Shown: one piece after another, positions 1 to 8,219 of the stretch
Position numbering within the stretch: the stretch's first letter is position 1
How the letters are laid out: the number at the start of each line of letters is the position of its first letter
Assembly: GCF_000422785.1 (NCBI RefSeq)
Contig: NZ_KE383918.1
Location: 93,748 to 157,747, forward strand
Source of the DNA: Pseudovibrio exalbescens DSM 16456
GTDB lineage: Bacteria; Pseudomonadota; Alphaproteobacteria; Rhizobiales; Stappiaceae
Direction of reading: 5' to 3'
DNA: 64,000 nt
The notes under the pieces: model-generated
What the model was told of the DNA's origin: nothing
Database searches by the model: none
What the model saw: only the letters and a program-made list of their open reading frames with translations
Made by a program: the position numbers and the translations under genes

Positions 1-40
1 AGCTCGGTAGCTCGGTAGCTCGGTAGCTCGGTAGCTCGGT
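1..40. repeat. Tandem 8-bp repeat, five copies
   Basis: The window opens with five perfect head-to-tail copies of AGCTCGGT, followed by AGCC where the pattern breaks. The array may continue left of the window, so the true copy number is unknown. It lies beyond the 3' end of the cio operon, outside any reading frame I can support. Confidence 0.9.
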
Positions 41-205
41 AGCCTATCGCCCGTATTCCCCGCGATCGGGAGGAGACCAAGCCTAGTTCTTTAACCCCAC
101 ATCATCGGCTTCTCGTCGTGTGACTCCGCTTTTTCTTGTCAAAGCAGGGGTTCGTGAAAACCACTTCACCTGTGCCTTTCGGCGTTGTTGGGGCTGATCT
201 GTGGG
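41..205. other. Non-coding stretch downstream of the cio operon
   Basis: I see no convincing reading frame or RNA gene here. It separates the tandem repeat from the last gene of the leftward cio operon and presumably holds the operon's 3' end. I could not identify a clear hairpin followed by a T-run. Confidence 0.4.
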
Positions 206-355
206 TTAAAGGATCACCGCGCGAATGCCGTAAGAAATCACGCCGATCACTGAGAGCCCAAGACACCAGAGCAAAATGAACCAGCCGATCCGCTTGGCAA
301 AGGGCAGGGGGCTGTCTCCCTCTTGCCTTTCAGGCTTGTGGTTTGACCCGGCCAT
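206..355 (-). CDS. DUF2474-type small membrane protein of the bd oxidase operon
   Basis: This is a 49-residue peptide with one hydrophobic segment (about residues 24-44: WFILLWCLGLSVIGVISYGI). It starts at the ATG overlapping the cioB stop by one base (TAATG), so translation is probably coupled. Small one-pass proteins at the end of bd oxidase operons (CydX in E. coli, DUF2474 in CIO-type operons) are accessory subunits that stabilise the oxidase, and position plus topology support that role here. An upstream in-frame start would add 15 residues inside cioB and is less likely. The short hydrophilic N-terminus would lie in the cytoplasm. Confidence 0.82.
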   Translation of the reverse strand: MAGSNHKPERQEGDSPLPFAKRIGWFILLWCLGLSVIGVISYGIRAVIL

Positions 356-1365
356 TAGTGATAGCCCTCCGTGGATTTTGTTTTGCCGCGAAAGACCCAA
401 TACGCATAGGCGGTGTACGCGAGGATCATGGGGATCAAGACAACGGCACCGACCAGCAGGAATTTCAAACTGCTGTCAGGTGCTGCAGCCTCCCAAATGG
501 AGATCCGTTGAGGGACCACATAGGGGTATATGTTGATCCCCAATCCGATGTAGGTGACCAGAAAAAGGCCCAAGGTGGACAGGAAGCCCAGTGCATGGTG
601 GTGGTCATAGCTGATGCCACGCCAAAGCAGATAAGTCAGGCCGACGACGGCCAAAGGCACAGGGACGGTGTAGAGCACAAAAGGCATGCTGAACCAAAGC
701 TGAACTACCTCTGGATCAATAAAGGGCATCCAGATACTTACAACGACTATGAAAGCCAGCAGCAACAAGGCGCAGGGCCGCGCAACACGGCGGAAATGCT
801 CTTGGGCAGCACCTTCAAGTTTCATGATTAGCCACGTTGCCCCCAATAGAGCATAGCCTGAGACCAGCGCGAAACCTGTCATGATGCTGAAGGGCGTGAG
901 CCAGTCAAACCAGCCTCCCGCATAAGCCCGGCCTTCAATGTTGATCCCTTGCACCAATGCGCCAAGCGCAACACCTTGGCAGAATGCGGCGACCAGAGAT
1001 CCAATAAAGAACGAGAAATCCCAATACGGCCGGCGCTTTTTGCTTGCCTTGAAGCGATATTCGAACGCGACACCTCTGAATACCAACCCAATGAGCATCA
1101 AAATGATTGGCATGTATAGCGCGGGCATGATCGTGGCATAGGCGAGCGGAAACACAGCAAAAAGCCCGCCGCCCCCCAATATCAGCCAGGTTTCATTACC
1201 ATCCCAGACTGGCGCAACCGTGTTCATCATCAAACTGCGCTCGTCTTCATCGGTTGTTGTGGGATACAGGATCCCGATACCCAGATCGAACCCATCAAGA
1301 CATACGTATGCGAAGATGGCGATGGCAATCAGGAAGCCCCAAATGAGCGGATAATCGAGGTCCAT
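355..1365 (-). CDS. cioB: Cytochrome bd-type (cyanide-insensitive) quinol oxidase subunit II
   Basis: A 336-residue polytopic membrane protein of the CydB/CioB family. The N-terminal block (YPLIWGFLIAIAIFAYVCLD then GFDLGIGIL) and the block near residues 50-75 (APVWDGNETWLILGGGGLFA) are the family signatures. It pairs with CioA to oxidise ubiquinol and reduce oxygen to water without proton pumping. The ATG overlaps the cioA stop by one base, and the next gene overlaps its own stop by one base, so the three form one tight leftward operon. The shortness of the partner CioA indicates the CIO branch rather than E. coli-type CydAB. Confidence 0.95.
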   Translation of the reverse strand: MDLDYPLIWGFLIAIAIFAYVCLDGFDLGIGILYPTTTDEDERSLMMNTVAPVWDGNETWLILGGGGLFAVFPLAYATIMPALYMPIILMLIGLVFRGVAFEYRFKASKKRRPYWDFSFFIGSLVAAFCQGVALGALVQGINIEGRAYAGGWFDWLTPFSIMTGFALVSGYALLGATWLIMKLEGAAQEHFRRVARPCALLLLAFIVVVSIWMPFIDPEVVQLWFSMPFVLYTVPVPLAVVGLTYLLWRGISYDHHHALGFLSTLGLFLVTYIGLGINIYPYVVPQRISIWEAAAPDSSLKFLLVGAVVLIPMILAYTAYAYWVFRGKTKSTEGYH

Positions 1366-2765
1366 CAGTCTTTCTCCACGGTGTCCGGTGTGAGCGCTGG
1401 GGCGGGCGTGATGCCTGCCGTGCGGGTCGGAATGCCCGTGTCAGGTCCACTGACAGCGTGGGGCGGCTTGTACATGGATTTGAGAATGTAGGCGACACCA
1501 ACACCGAACACGATGAAATACACAACTATAAACACGGTGAGCGAGGTGGCGACCGCCGGCGCATCAATGGGCGATACGGAGTCTTCTGTCCGCAGCAGGC
1601 CGTAAACAGTGTAAGGCTGGCGTCCGACCTCAGTGGTAATCCATCCGGCCAACACGGCAATGAAACCTGAGGGCCCCATGAGAAGAACTGATCGCTTGAG
1701 CCACAAGTTGTCATAGAGTGTGCCGCGATAGCGGTTCCACAAGCTCCAGAACCCGATCAACGTCATCAACACACCAATGCCGACCATCACTCGGAAGGAC
1801 CAGAATACGATGGTGGCATTGGGCCAATCCTCGCGTGGGAATTCCTTGAGGCCAGGCACTGCGCCGGTCAGCGAGTGCGTGAGAATGATGCTGGACAAAT
1901 ACGGGATTTCGATCTTGTAGAGGGTCTCGGCCTTTTCCATGTCGGGCCATCCAAACAGGATTAACGGCGACGGGCTCTGAGTTTCAAAATGCCCCTCCAT
2001 GGCAGCGATTTTGGCAGGTTGGTGTTCCAGTGTGTTCAAACCGTGCAAGTCACCGGCAAACATTTGAACTGGGGCTATGAAAGCAATCAACCAGAGTGCC
2101 ATGGAGAACATGGTTCGGGCGGCCGCGTTCGTTCGGTCCCGCAGGATGTGAAAGGCGCCTACGGCGCCAACCACAAACGCCGTGGTCAAATAAGCGGCAA
2201 GCATCATGTGCACGAACCGATAGGGGAACGACGGGTTGAAGATGATCTCCCACCAGTCCTCCGGAATGAACTGGCCAGCTTCATTGATGCTGAACCCCGC
2301 CGGCGTTTGCATCCAGCTGTTAACAGAAAGAATCCAGAAGCCTGACAGTGCTGTGCCGAATGCAACGATAACCGTTGCAAGAAAATGCAGGTGTTTGCCC
2401 ACTCGGTTCATGCCAAACAGCATGATCCCCAAAAAACCGGCTTCAAGAAAAAAGGCGGTAAGCACTTCGTATCCAATGACGGGACCAAGAACGGGACCGG
2501 TTTTATCGGAAAAGACCGCCCAGTTGGTGCCAAACTGGTAGGTCATCACCACTCCGGAGACGACGCCCATGCCGAATGCAATGGCAAATATCGTGAGCCA
2601 GTACTTGAAGAGTTGCAGGTAGACCTCGCGTTTGGTCCATAACCACAGCCCTTCCAGAACGGCCAGATAACTGGCGAGCCCAATGGAGAACGCCGGGAAG
2701 ATGATGTGAAAGGACACAGTGAACGCGAACTGAAATCGCGCAAGATCTACGGCAGAAAAGTCCAT
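1365..2765 (-). CDS. cioA: Cytochrome bd-type (cyanide-insensitive) quinol oxidase subunit I
   Basis: A 466-residue haem-bearing subunit. His20 in FTVSFHIIF matches the conserved N-terminal haem ligand of CydA. GRQPYTVYGLLRT (near residue 382) and the GLNTLEHQPAKIAAMEGHFE block are family hallmarks. The quinol-binding Q-loop lacks the long insertion of E. coli CydA (about 520 residues), which places it in the short-loop CIO branch, often cyanide-resistant and used at low oxygen or under respiratory stress. First gene of cioA-cioB-small peptide. The 158-bp upstream region contains no clear TTGAT-N4-ATCAA box, so Fnr control is not visible here. Confidence 0.95.
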   Translation of the reverse strand: MDFSAVDLARFQFAFTVSFHIIFPAFSIGLASYLAVLEGLWLWTKREVYLQLFKYWLTIFAIAFGMGVVSGVVMTYQFGTNWAVFSDKTGPVLGPVIGYEVLTAFFLEAGFLGIMLFGMNRVGKHLHFLATVIVAFGTALSGFWILSVNSWMQTPAGFSINEAGQFIPEDWWEIIFNPSFPYRFVHMMLAAYLTTAFVVGAVGAFHILRDRTNAAARTMFSMALWLIAFIAPVQMFAGDLHGLNTLEHQPAKIAAMEGHFETQSPSPLILFGWPDMEKAETLYKIEIPYLSSIILTHSLTGAVPGLKEFPREDWPNATIVFWSFRVMVGIGVLMTLIGFWSLWNRYRGTLYDNLWLKRSVLLMGPSGFIAVLAGWITTEVGRQPYTVYGLLRTEDSVSPIDAPAVATSLTVFIVVYFIVFGVGVAYILKSMYKPPHAVSGPDTGIPTRTAGITPAPALTPDTVEKD

Positions 2766-2923
2766 CGGTCACCTGGTACGCTGGCAGTTACTACCCTAAA
2801 GGGTGCGAGCTTGCGGATCGAAGTCAAGTCATTGGAGACGCTAGGTCACAATTGCCGCTGGTTTTAATGTGTTCCAGTTACGAAAGTCTTAGCCGGTCAG
2901 GCAGCAATCTGTCCGTCCAGCAC

Positions 2924-3298
2924 CTATCCGAACCGTGTCGCACCGGGATGAGAGGGCTGGATGTAGAAAAACAGAAGCACCAACACGCCGATGAGCGGTA
3001 CAAAATGGAGAAGGAGCCACCATCCAGTGCGGTCAATATCGTGAAGGCGGCGTACAGAGACGGCAAGTCCGGGTATTAGCAGGAACAAGCCCACGAGGGC
3101 CGAAATAGGCTGCATTTCAATGGTGGCTGGGTCCGGCAGGCCAAAAAGCGGCGCAATCACCACCATGTCGACGATCTGGGCAACAATCATCGCAAGGATC
3201 ACGAACAGCGTCCACCACCAGAACTCCGGGCGGCCAGCGCGTCCCTGAAAGTCGGTGTATTTGCTCAGGCAAGTGCGAATGGCATCAGAAAAAGTCAT
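2924..3298 (-). CDS. DUF805 family inner-membrane protein
   Basis: A 124-residue membrane protein with about four hydrophobic segments. The DUF805 signatures are clear: GRAGRPEFWWW near residues 20-30, VRRLHDIDRTGWWLL near 75-90, and the closing PSHPGATRFG. The function of the family is unknown. I start at the ATG at 3298 because the longer frame adds 57 hydrophilic residues that do not belong to the family. It lies 89 bp downstream of feoC in the same direction, so read-through from the iron operon is possible. It is separate from the cio operon that follows. Confidence 0.88.
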   Translation of the reverse strand: MTFSDAIRTCLSKYTDFQGRAGRPEFWWWTLFVILAMIVAQIVDMVVIAPLFGLPDPATIEMQPISALVGLFLLIPGLAVSVRRLHDIDRTGWWLLLHFVPLIGVLVLLFFYIQPSHPGATRFG

Positions 3299-3387
3299 GG
3301 CAACACAGGTCCTGTTTCCGTTAGGAGAACTATGCCGCCATCGAAGCCTTCGTGGAACCCGTAGTTTGATGCCTATGATTTTTTTGA

Positions 3388-3621
3388 TTAATGCTCGGCG
3401 CAACTGCGGATGGGTGAGCGGGGTATAGTGGTATAACCCGGTTTTTGCGCGGTTGGGCAAGCGGTGCAACTGCCACAGGTGACCTTGTGTACTTGTCCCA
3501 GACTTTCCAGCCGGTCCAGCATGGCCTGTGCAAAATCTTCCGCGACCCCCAAGGCAGCGGCGACATCCGTGGATGTCGCGTAGCCTGTTTTTGCAATTGT
3601 CTTCTTGACGTCACCGAGCAT
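3388..3621 (-). CDS. feoC: FeoC-like winged-helix protein
   Basis: A 77-residue protein starting 3 bp after the feoB stop. The N-terminal half reads as a winged helix (TSTDVAAALGVAEDF, then AMLDRLESLGQVHKV). It is followed by a cysteine cluster, CGSCTACP (Cys49, Cys52, Cys55), matching the Fe-S-binding wing of FeoC. In enterobacteria FeoC binds the cytoplasmic part of FeoB and protects it from proteolysis in an oxygen- and iron-dependent way. Position and motif make that role likely here. The tail after residue 58 is not conserved as far as I can tell. Confidence 0.85.
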   Translation of the reverse strand: MLGDVKKTIAKTGYATSTDVAAALGVAEDFAQAMLDRLESLGQVHKVTCGSCTACPTAQKPGYTTIPRSPIRSCAEH

Positions 3622-3624
3622 GGT

Positions 3625-5970
3625 TTATCCTACCGACGCTGCCAGGCGCACCTCTTTTGTATCCTGACGGGCTACATGTTTTACCGCGATAATCACGATC
3701 CCGATCAGCGAGACAAGTCCGAATGTCCAGACTAAGGAACTTAACGGATGCTGAGCGAAGGTGCCCAACTGGTAGGTCAAGGTGGCACCGGAGTATGCCA
3801 GAAGGCTCGTCCAGCCGACGGCAAAAAGTGTCCAATTGCGTCCGATTTCCCGCCAAATAGCTGCAACCGCTGCGGCACATGGCATGTAAAGCAGCACAGC
3901 TACCATGAAGGCGAAGGCACCAATCTTGCCATCGAAGTGAGCGCGCAGTGCGGCAAAGACGGACGCGTCCACATCCTGTGACTCTGCGGCAATCTGTTCG
4001 TTTGAAAGGTCACCGACACTGATTCCCAGCGGATCAAGCGCAGCTCCCCCCAGCTCCATCAGGCCGCCAGTCAGCGCCGCAACAGACCCTGTCAAGGCTT
4101 CCATCGGGGCGGGCGCGGCAGCTTCTTCAGATGGCTCCAGATATAACGCCTGCAATGTACCCACCAACGCTTCCTTGGCGAATATGCCCGTTACCAAGCC
4201 AACGGTCGCTTGCCAGTTGTCTTCGGTAATTCCCATGGGGCTGAGAACGGGCGTTACGGTTTTTGAGGTCACGGCGAGCACGGAACGCCCGTTGCTTTCG
4301 TTGCCGATAGTGCCATCAAAGCTGAGCGTGTTGAGCAGTGCCAGTACGGCTACCATCATCACGATGACGCGGCCGGCGCTGGTAATGAACATGGACAAGC
4401 GAGACCAGACGATCCGGCCGTATGATCTCAATTCCGGCACCTGATAGGTAGGCAGTTCGATGGCAAGAGCCGTGCGCTCTCCAGGGAAAACGGTATAGCT
4501 CAACATCCAGCCGGTAAAAATCGCAACGCCAATGCCAAGCAGATAGAGCAGGAACACAATGTTCTGGCCGCTTTCGGCGAAAAAGGCCGCCGCAAAAAGG
4601 GCATAGACTGGCAGCCTTGCACCACAAGACATGAACGGCGTCATCATGGCCGTCATGATGCGCTCACGCCTGTTTTCAAGGCTGCGTGTCGCGATCACGG
4701 CAGGAACAGTGCAGCCAAAACCGAGGATCATTGGCAAAAACGCTTTTCCCGGCAGTCCCAACTTCCGCATCAGTCGGTCCATCACTACCGCTGCACGAGC
4801 CATGTAGCCGCTCTGCTCAAGAAATACCTGGCACATGAACAGCAATCCAACCACTGGAATGAAGGTCATTACAGTCTGGATGCCGCCGCCTACGGACAAG
4901 AGGATGGTTTCCAGAAGCCCCCCGCCAAGGCCCGCGCTTTCCAGGGCCAGCGCTGGGGTCTGCACGAACAAGGCATCGCCCAATCCGTCGAAAAAGTCGA
5001 TGAAAGGCCCGGAGAAACTGATGGCGATGAAGAACATGGCGTACATGACACCCATGAACACGGGCAGGCCCAACCAAGAGGAAAGCGCCACGGTGTCCAA
5101 CTTGTCCGAAACATGCCGAACCGCTTCCGGATTCGGCAGCGCAATGACTTTACCCAGTTCATAGGCCCGTGTGTAATAGGCATCCGCGATGTCGAAATTG
5201 ATCGGATTGCCGGTTTCCGCCTCATAACCAGCAATGATTTCCTCAGCAACACCGAGAATTCGGCTGCTTACAACGGTGCTGGCAAGTTTGTCGCCCTCCA
5301 GCAATCGGTAGGCCAGGGCACGGGCGCGACGCGGGCGGATATCTTCCCCCGTATTGATGGCCTGTTCCAACCGGGCCACACAAGCGTCTATTGCGGGCAG
5401 AGTGACGGCAGGGTCCTTGAGGCAAACCTTTGGCACAGCGCTGGATGCCAACAGGTCCATTAACGCCTCGCGGCCTTCGCCTGTGTTGGCCGAGACAGCG
5501 ACAACTGGAATACCCAATTCGGCGGAAAGACGGTTGGCAGCCTGTGCAACATCGCCGGGCTCCCACATGTCTGCCTTGGTAATCACGCCAACGGTCGGTA
5601 AGCCGTAATGCAGCCCCTGCAAAAGGATGGATAACGCTCTTTCCGGGCTGAGCGGATCAATCGTGACGACTAGCGTATGAGCGGGATTTTGCAGCAGTAC
5701 ATCCCGCGTAATCGTTTCATCAACACGCTCTGTATGCGCACTGGCCAGACAAGCTACGCCGGGCAAGTCGACAATATCGAAATCCTGTCCGCAGTGCTGG
5801 ACAACCCCACTTTTCTTGTCGACGGTTACGCCTGGCCAATTGCCGATGGTCTGGTGATGACCGGTCATCAAGTTGAACAAGGAGCTTTTGCCGGAGTTGG
5901 CCGTGCCCAGGAGCAAAACCCCTCTGGCTCCGTCGGGCACCTCAACCGTTTTTGAATCGTGGCATCCCAT
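3625..5970 (-). CDS. feoB: Ferrous iron transporter B (GTPase-permease)
   Basis: A 781-residue Fe(II) transporter. The cytoplasmic N-terminal G domain has G1 GTANSGKS (22-29), GVTVDKK as G2, DLPG as G3, TKAD in the G4 position (NKxD-like but with Thr) and SANTGEG as G5. The rest is polytopic, with FeoB core motifs such as GFGCTVPAV and SCGARLPVY. The ATG at 5970 has GGAGGT nine bases upstream. A TTG two codons earlier overlaps the feoA stop but sits too close to that site. It is tightly packed between feoA and feoC. The Fnr-type box before feoA would couple Fe(II) uptake to low oxygen, when Fe(II) is soluble. Confidence 0.96.
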   Translation of the reverse strand: MGCHDSKTVEVPDGARGVLLLGTANSGKSSLFNLMTGHHQTIGNWPGVTVDKKSGVVQHCGQDFDIVDLPGVACLASAHTERVDETITRDVLLQNPAHTLVVTIDPLSPERALSILLQGLHYGLPTVGVITKADMWEPGDVAQAANRLSAELGIPVVAVSANTGEGREALMDLLASSAVPKVCLKDPAVTLPAIDACVARLEQAINTGEDIRPRRARALAYRLLEGDKLASTVVSSRILGVAEEIIAGYEAETGNPINFDIADAYYTRAYELGKVIALPNPEAVRHVSDKLDTVALSSWLGLPVFMGVMYAMFFIAISFSGPFIDFFDGLGDALFVQTPALALESAGLGGGLLETILLSVGGGIQTVMTFIPVVGLLFMCQVFLEQSGYMARAAVVMDRLMRKLGLPGKAFLPMILGFGCTVPAVIATRSLENRRERIMTAMMTPFMSCGARLPVYALFAAAFFAESGQNIVFLLYLLGIGVAIFTGWMLSYTVFPGERTALAIELPTYQVPELRSYGRIVWSRLSMFITSAGRVIVMMVAVLALLNTLSFDGTIGNESNGRSVLAVTSKTVTPVLSPMGITEDNWQATVGLVTGIFAKEALVGTLQALYLEPSEEAAAPAPMEALTGSVAALTGGLMELGGAALDPLGISVGDLSNEQIAAESQDVDASVFAALRAHFDGKIGAFAFMVAVLLYMPCAAAVAAIWREIGRNWTLFAVGWTSLLAYSGATLTYQLGTFAQHPLSSLVWTFGLVSLIGIVIIAVKHVARQDTKEVRLAASVG

Positions 5971-5972
5971 GA

Positions 5973-6281
5973 TCAAGCCACCTCCACAGTGATCGTGCGT
6001 GCAAGGTCAACTCCCAGCGCCACCCGGTTTGCCCCACTGGCAATGACGCGTGGCTGGTTTTTGTTGCCGCGCAAGACGGTCAACTGCTGGTTTTCAGTCA
6101 AGCCAAGGCTGCGTAAGTGCACTGCATCCATGCGCGTTCGTCCAAGGCGAACTATCCGCAAGGGGTGGTTCAAGGGCGCTTCGTGGAGCGGGCCGCTTTG
6201 TGGTTGCTCACCAGAAGAAATCGGGTTGTGATGTCGTGCGTCATAATCCGGCGCCAAGGCATCATGATCTTGCCTTTGCAT
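5973..6281 (-). CDS. feoA: FeoA family protein with His-rich N-terminal extension
   Basis: A 102-residue protein whose C-terminal 65 residues form the SH3-like FeoA domain (RMDAVHLRSLGLTENQQLTV, ending LARTITVEVA). FeoA is a small cytoplasmic partner required for FeoB transport. The first 35 residues are rich in His, Asp and Gln (DHDALAPDYDARHHN), an extension not needed for the fold that might bind metal; that is inference. First gene of feoABC, with an SD-like GGAG eight bases before the ATG. An Fnr/FixK-type box lies 70 bp upstream. Confidence 0.92.
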   Translation of the reverse strand: MQRQDHDALAPDYDARHHNPISSGEQPQSGPLHEAPLNHPLRIVRLGRTRMDAVHLRSLGLTENQQLTVLRGNKNQPRVIASGANRVALGVDLARTITVEVA

Positions 6282-6350
6282 GGAGGGGTCTCCGGAAATT
6301 GGGGTTTGCAGGCTTTTTCCTCAATGGAGTGCTAATGCGACCCATTCGCA

Positions 6351-6364
6351 TTGATAATTGTCAA
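6351..6364 (-). promoter_or_regulatory. Fnr/FixK-type box upstream of feoA
   Basis: TTGATAATTGTCAA is a 14-bp imperfect palindrome, TTGAT-N4-GTCAA, matching the Fnr/FixK class consensus TTGAT-N4-ATCAA except at one base. It is centred 76 bp upstream of the feoA start. Fnr-type activation of feoAB at low oxygen is known in Rhodobacter and others. A sister site with the same GTCAA half lies before the universal stress gene (13635-13648). Assignment to a particular regulator is inference. Confidence 0.7.
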
Positions 6365-6437
6365 AATGAGTAGCTTGTCGCAAAGATAAAACCCTTATAA
6401 ATCAATATATTAGAATAATTATAAACTAATGGTGAGC

Positions 6438-7982
6438 TTACAGAACCAGATCAAGTGCTTGTAGTTGAACGGTTACTGCGTCTGCGTCGGTTTGCAGACG
6501 GGTCCATGATACAAGACCGGGGTCCATATCATTTTGCCGGGATACAACATCTGCCGTGGCGTCCGAGGCATCGTTGCGCCGCTCTGTCACGCGAGTCGAT
6601 TTTATATCTTGCGGTGCCTCCAGCCAAAGTCCAGAGAACGAGGCGTCTGTGCTTCGGGCAATGTCTTCCAGTGCCTGACGCTCCGAAGGATCTGCAAAAA
6701 CACCATCCACAACAACAGAGTGGCCCGTTTGAAGTACCGTTTTGGCTTTGGTCAGAACCTGATCATACACGGCGTTTGAAACTTCCTTGGTATAAGTTTC
6801 AGCGGGTGCGCGCTCGGTCTCGTTCAGACCAAGAAGAAGCTTCCGTTCCACATCCGTGCGTAAATGGATAGCTCCCGGCAGCCGCCCAATGAACGGCGCC
6901 AGTCCGCGCGCTATGGTGGTTTTGCCGGTTCCTGAAAATCCACCCACGCCGATGACCTGTGGCTGAACAGGCTCAAGCGCTTCACATGCGATACGAAAAT
7001 AGCGCTGCGCTTGTGCTTCACTCCGCGCTTTTTCCGAGCCTTGTTTGTGCAGGCTGGCAGAAGCTGCAATTTTGGCCCGGATGGACGCGCGCATCATCAT
7101 GAAGAACGGCAGACAGGTCAGCGCTTCCAGATCATAAGGATCATGGGTCGCAACCAGATAGCGGTTGAGAACCCGATTAGCAGCTCGCATTTCGTCGTGC
7201 TCCCACAGATCCAACAGCAGGTAGGCTAGGTCGTAGAGGATATCGCCCGTGGCGATGATGTCATCAAACTCCACGGCGTCGAATAATTTGGGCTTGTTGT
7301 CGATCAACACGATATTGGAAAGGTGCGCATCTCCATGAGTCAGTCGGATGTATCCTTTCTCGCCCCGAGCGCGCAGGAATGGTGCAATGCGTGAGTGCTC
7401 TTTCTCCGCCCGTTCTGAAAGGTCTTTTGCCAGTTCTTTCGGAAAGAAGGCAGGAAACTCCTCAAATGCCGAGCGATTCTGCTCCACATAATTGCGCAGG
7501 TCTGCGATCCAACGTTCGTGATCGGAAGGCTTCGCCGCCTTGTGCGCTGTCGCCATGAGGCGAGCCAGTTCTTCAGCCAACGGGTCATTTATTCCCTGGT
7601 GATCACAGATTTGATCGAGGCCCAGTTCCTCATCAAACCGCACCATGTGAACGGCCCATTCTTCGGGTGTACCCTGGCCGTTCAGCGTGAGCTGGCCATC
7701 CTCCTCGCGCGTCAAGGGAACGACGCCCAGATAGATTTCCGGCGCATACTGGCGGTTCAGCTCCACTTCCCGCTGACAGGCGTGCTCTCGCTTATCCAAG
7801 GTGGAATAGTCGAGGAAAGGAAACTTGACCGCCCGCTTCATCTTGTAGGCGTGTTCACCAGCGAGGAAAACAACATTTGCGTGGGTATCAATGCGTTTGA
7901 CATCTGAAACGCCATGCGTTTCCGGCTTTTCCATAAGAGAAAATGCTTCGCTCTGGTCATGGACAGTATGGGGATCGGACAT
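6438..7982 (-). CDS. Fusion of APH-type phosphotransferase domain and P-loop kinase (COG2187/COG0645 type)
   Basis: A 514-residue two-domain protein. Residues about 25-330 resemble aminoglycoside phosphotransferases/protein kinase-like folds: HGDAHLSNI is the Brenner-type catalytic loop (HGDxxxxN) and LFDAVEFDD supplies the metal-binding Asp. Residues about 345-510 form a P-loop NTPase with GGFSGTGKTT. This fused architecture is common in proteobacteria, annotated as a bifunctional phosphotransferase/ATP-binding protein of unknown substrate. There is no reason to call it antibiotic resistance. Divergent from the ThDP enzyme gene, with 237 bp between the starts. Confidence 0.88.
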   Translation of the reverse strand: MSDPHTVHDQSEAFSLMEKPETHGVSDVKRIDTHANVVFLAGEHAYKMKRAVKFPFLDYSTLDKREHACQREVELNRQYAPEIYLGVVPLTREEDGQLTLNGQGTPEEWAVHMVRFDEELGLDQICDHQGINDPLAEELARLMATAHKAAKPSDHERWIADLRNYVEQNRSAFEEFPAFFPKELAKDLSERAEKEHSRIAPFLRARGEKGYIRLTHGDAHLSNIVLIDNKPKLFDAVEFDDIIATGDILYDLAYLLLDLWEHDEMRAANRVLNRYLVATHDPYDLEALTCLPFFMMMRASIRAKIAASASLHKQGSEKARSEAQAQRYFRIACEALEPVQPQVIGVGGFSGTGKTTIARGLAPFIGRLPGAIHLRTDVERKLLLGLNETERAPAETYTKEVSNAVYDQVLTKAKTVLQTGHSVVVDGVFADPSERQALEDIARSTDASFSGLWLEAPQDIKSTRVTERRNDASDATADVVSRQNDMDPGLVSWTRLQTDADAVTVQLQALDLVL

Positions 7983-8219
7983 AATCTCTACGCTTTCCGG
8001 CTTGTTTTGGAGACACTTTCGCGGAACACGCGCACCATAACACTGCCGAGGCAGCTACAACCACTACCACAAAGGCGGGTTGATCCGGGATTCTCGCGAG
8101 CAAAAGAGGGGCGTATCATTCCGGTATGGAATGAAGCCACAACAGCTTTCGGGTTTTCAAGACCCCGCAACATGGATAGCTTGCCGCATATGACTGCACA
8201 AACAGGCTGGGAGCAAGGC

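Noticed and set aside
2766..2923. Fnr box before cioA
   Set aside because: The region contains TTGCGGATCGAAGTCAA-like bases, but the spacing is wrong for TTGAT-N4-ATCAA.
6438..7982. Aminoglycoside resistance gene
   Set aside because: The phosphotransferase-like domain is fused to a P-loop kinase, an ordinary chromosomal family not known to give resistance.
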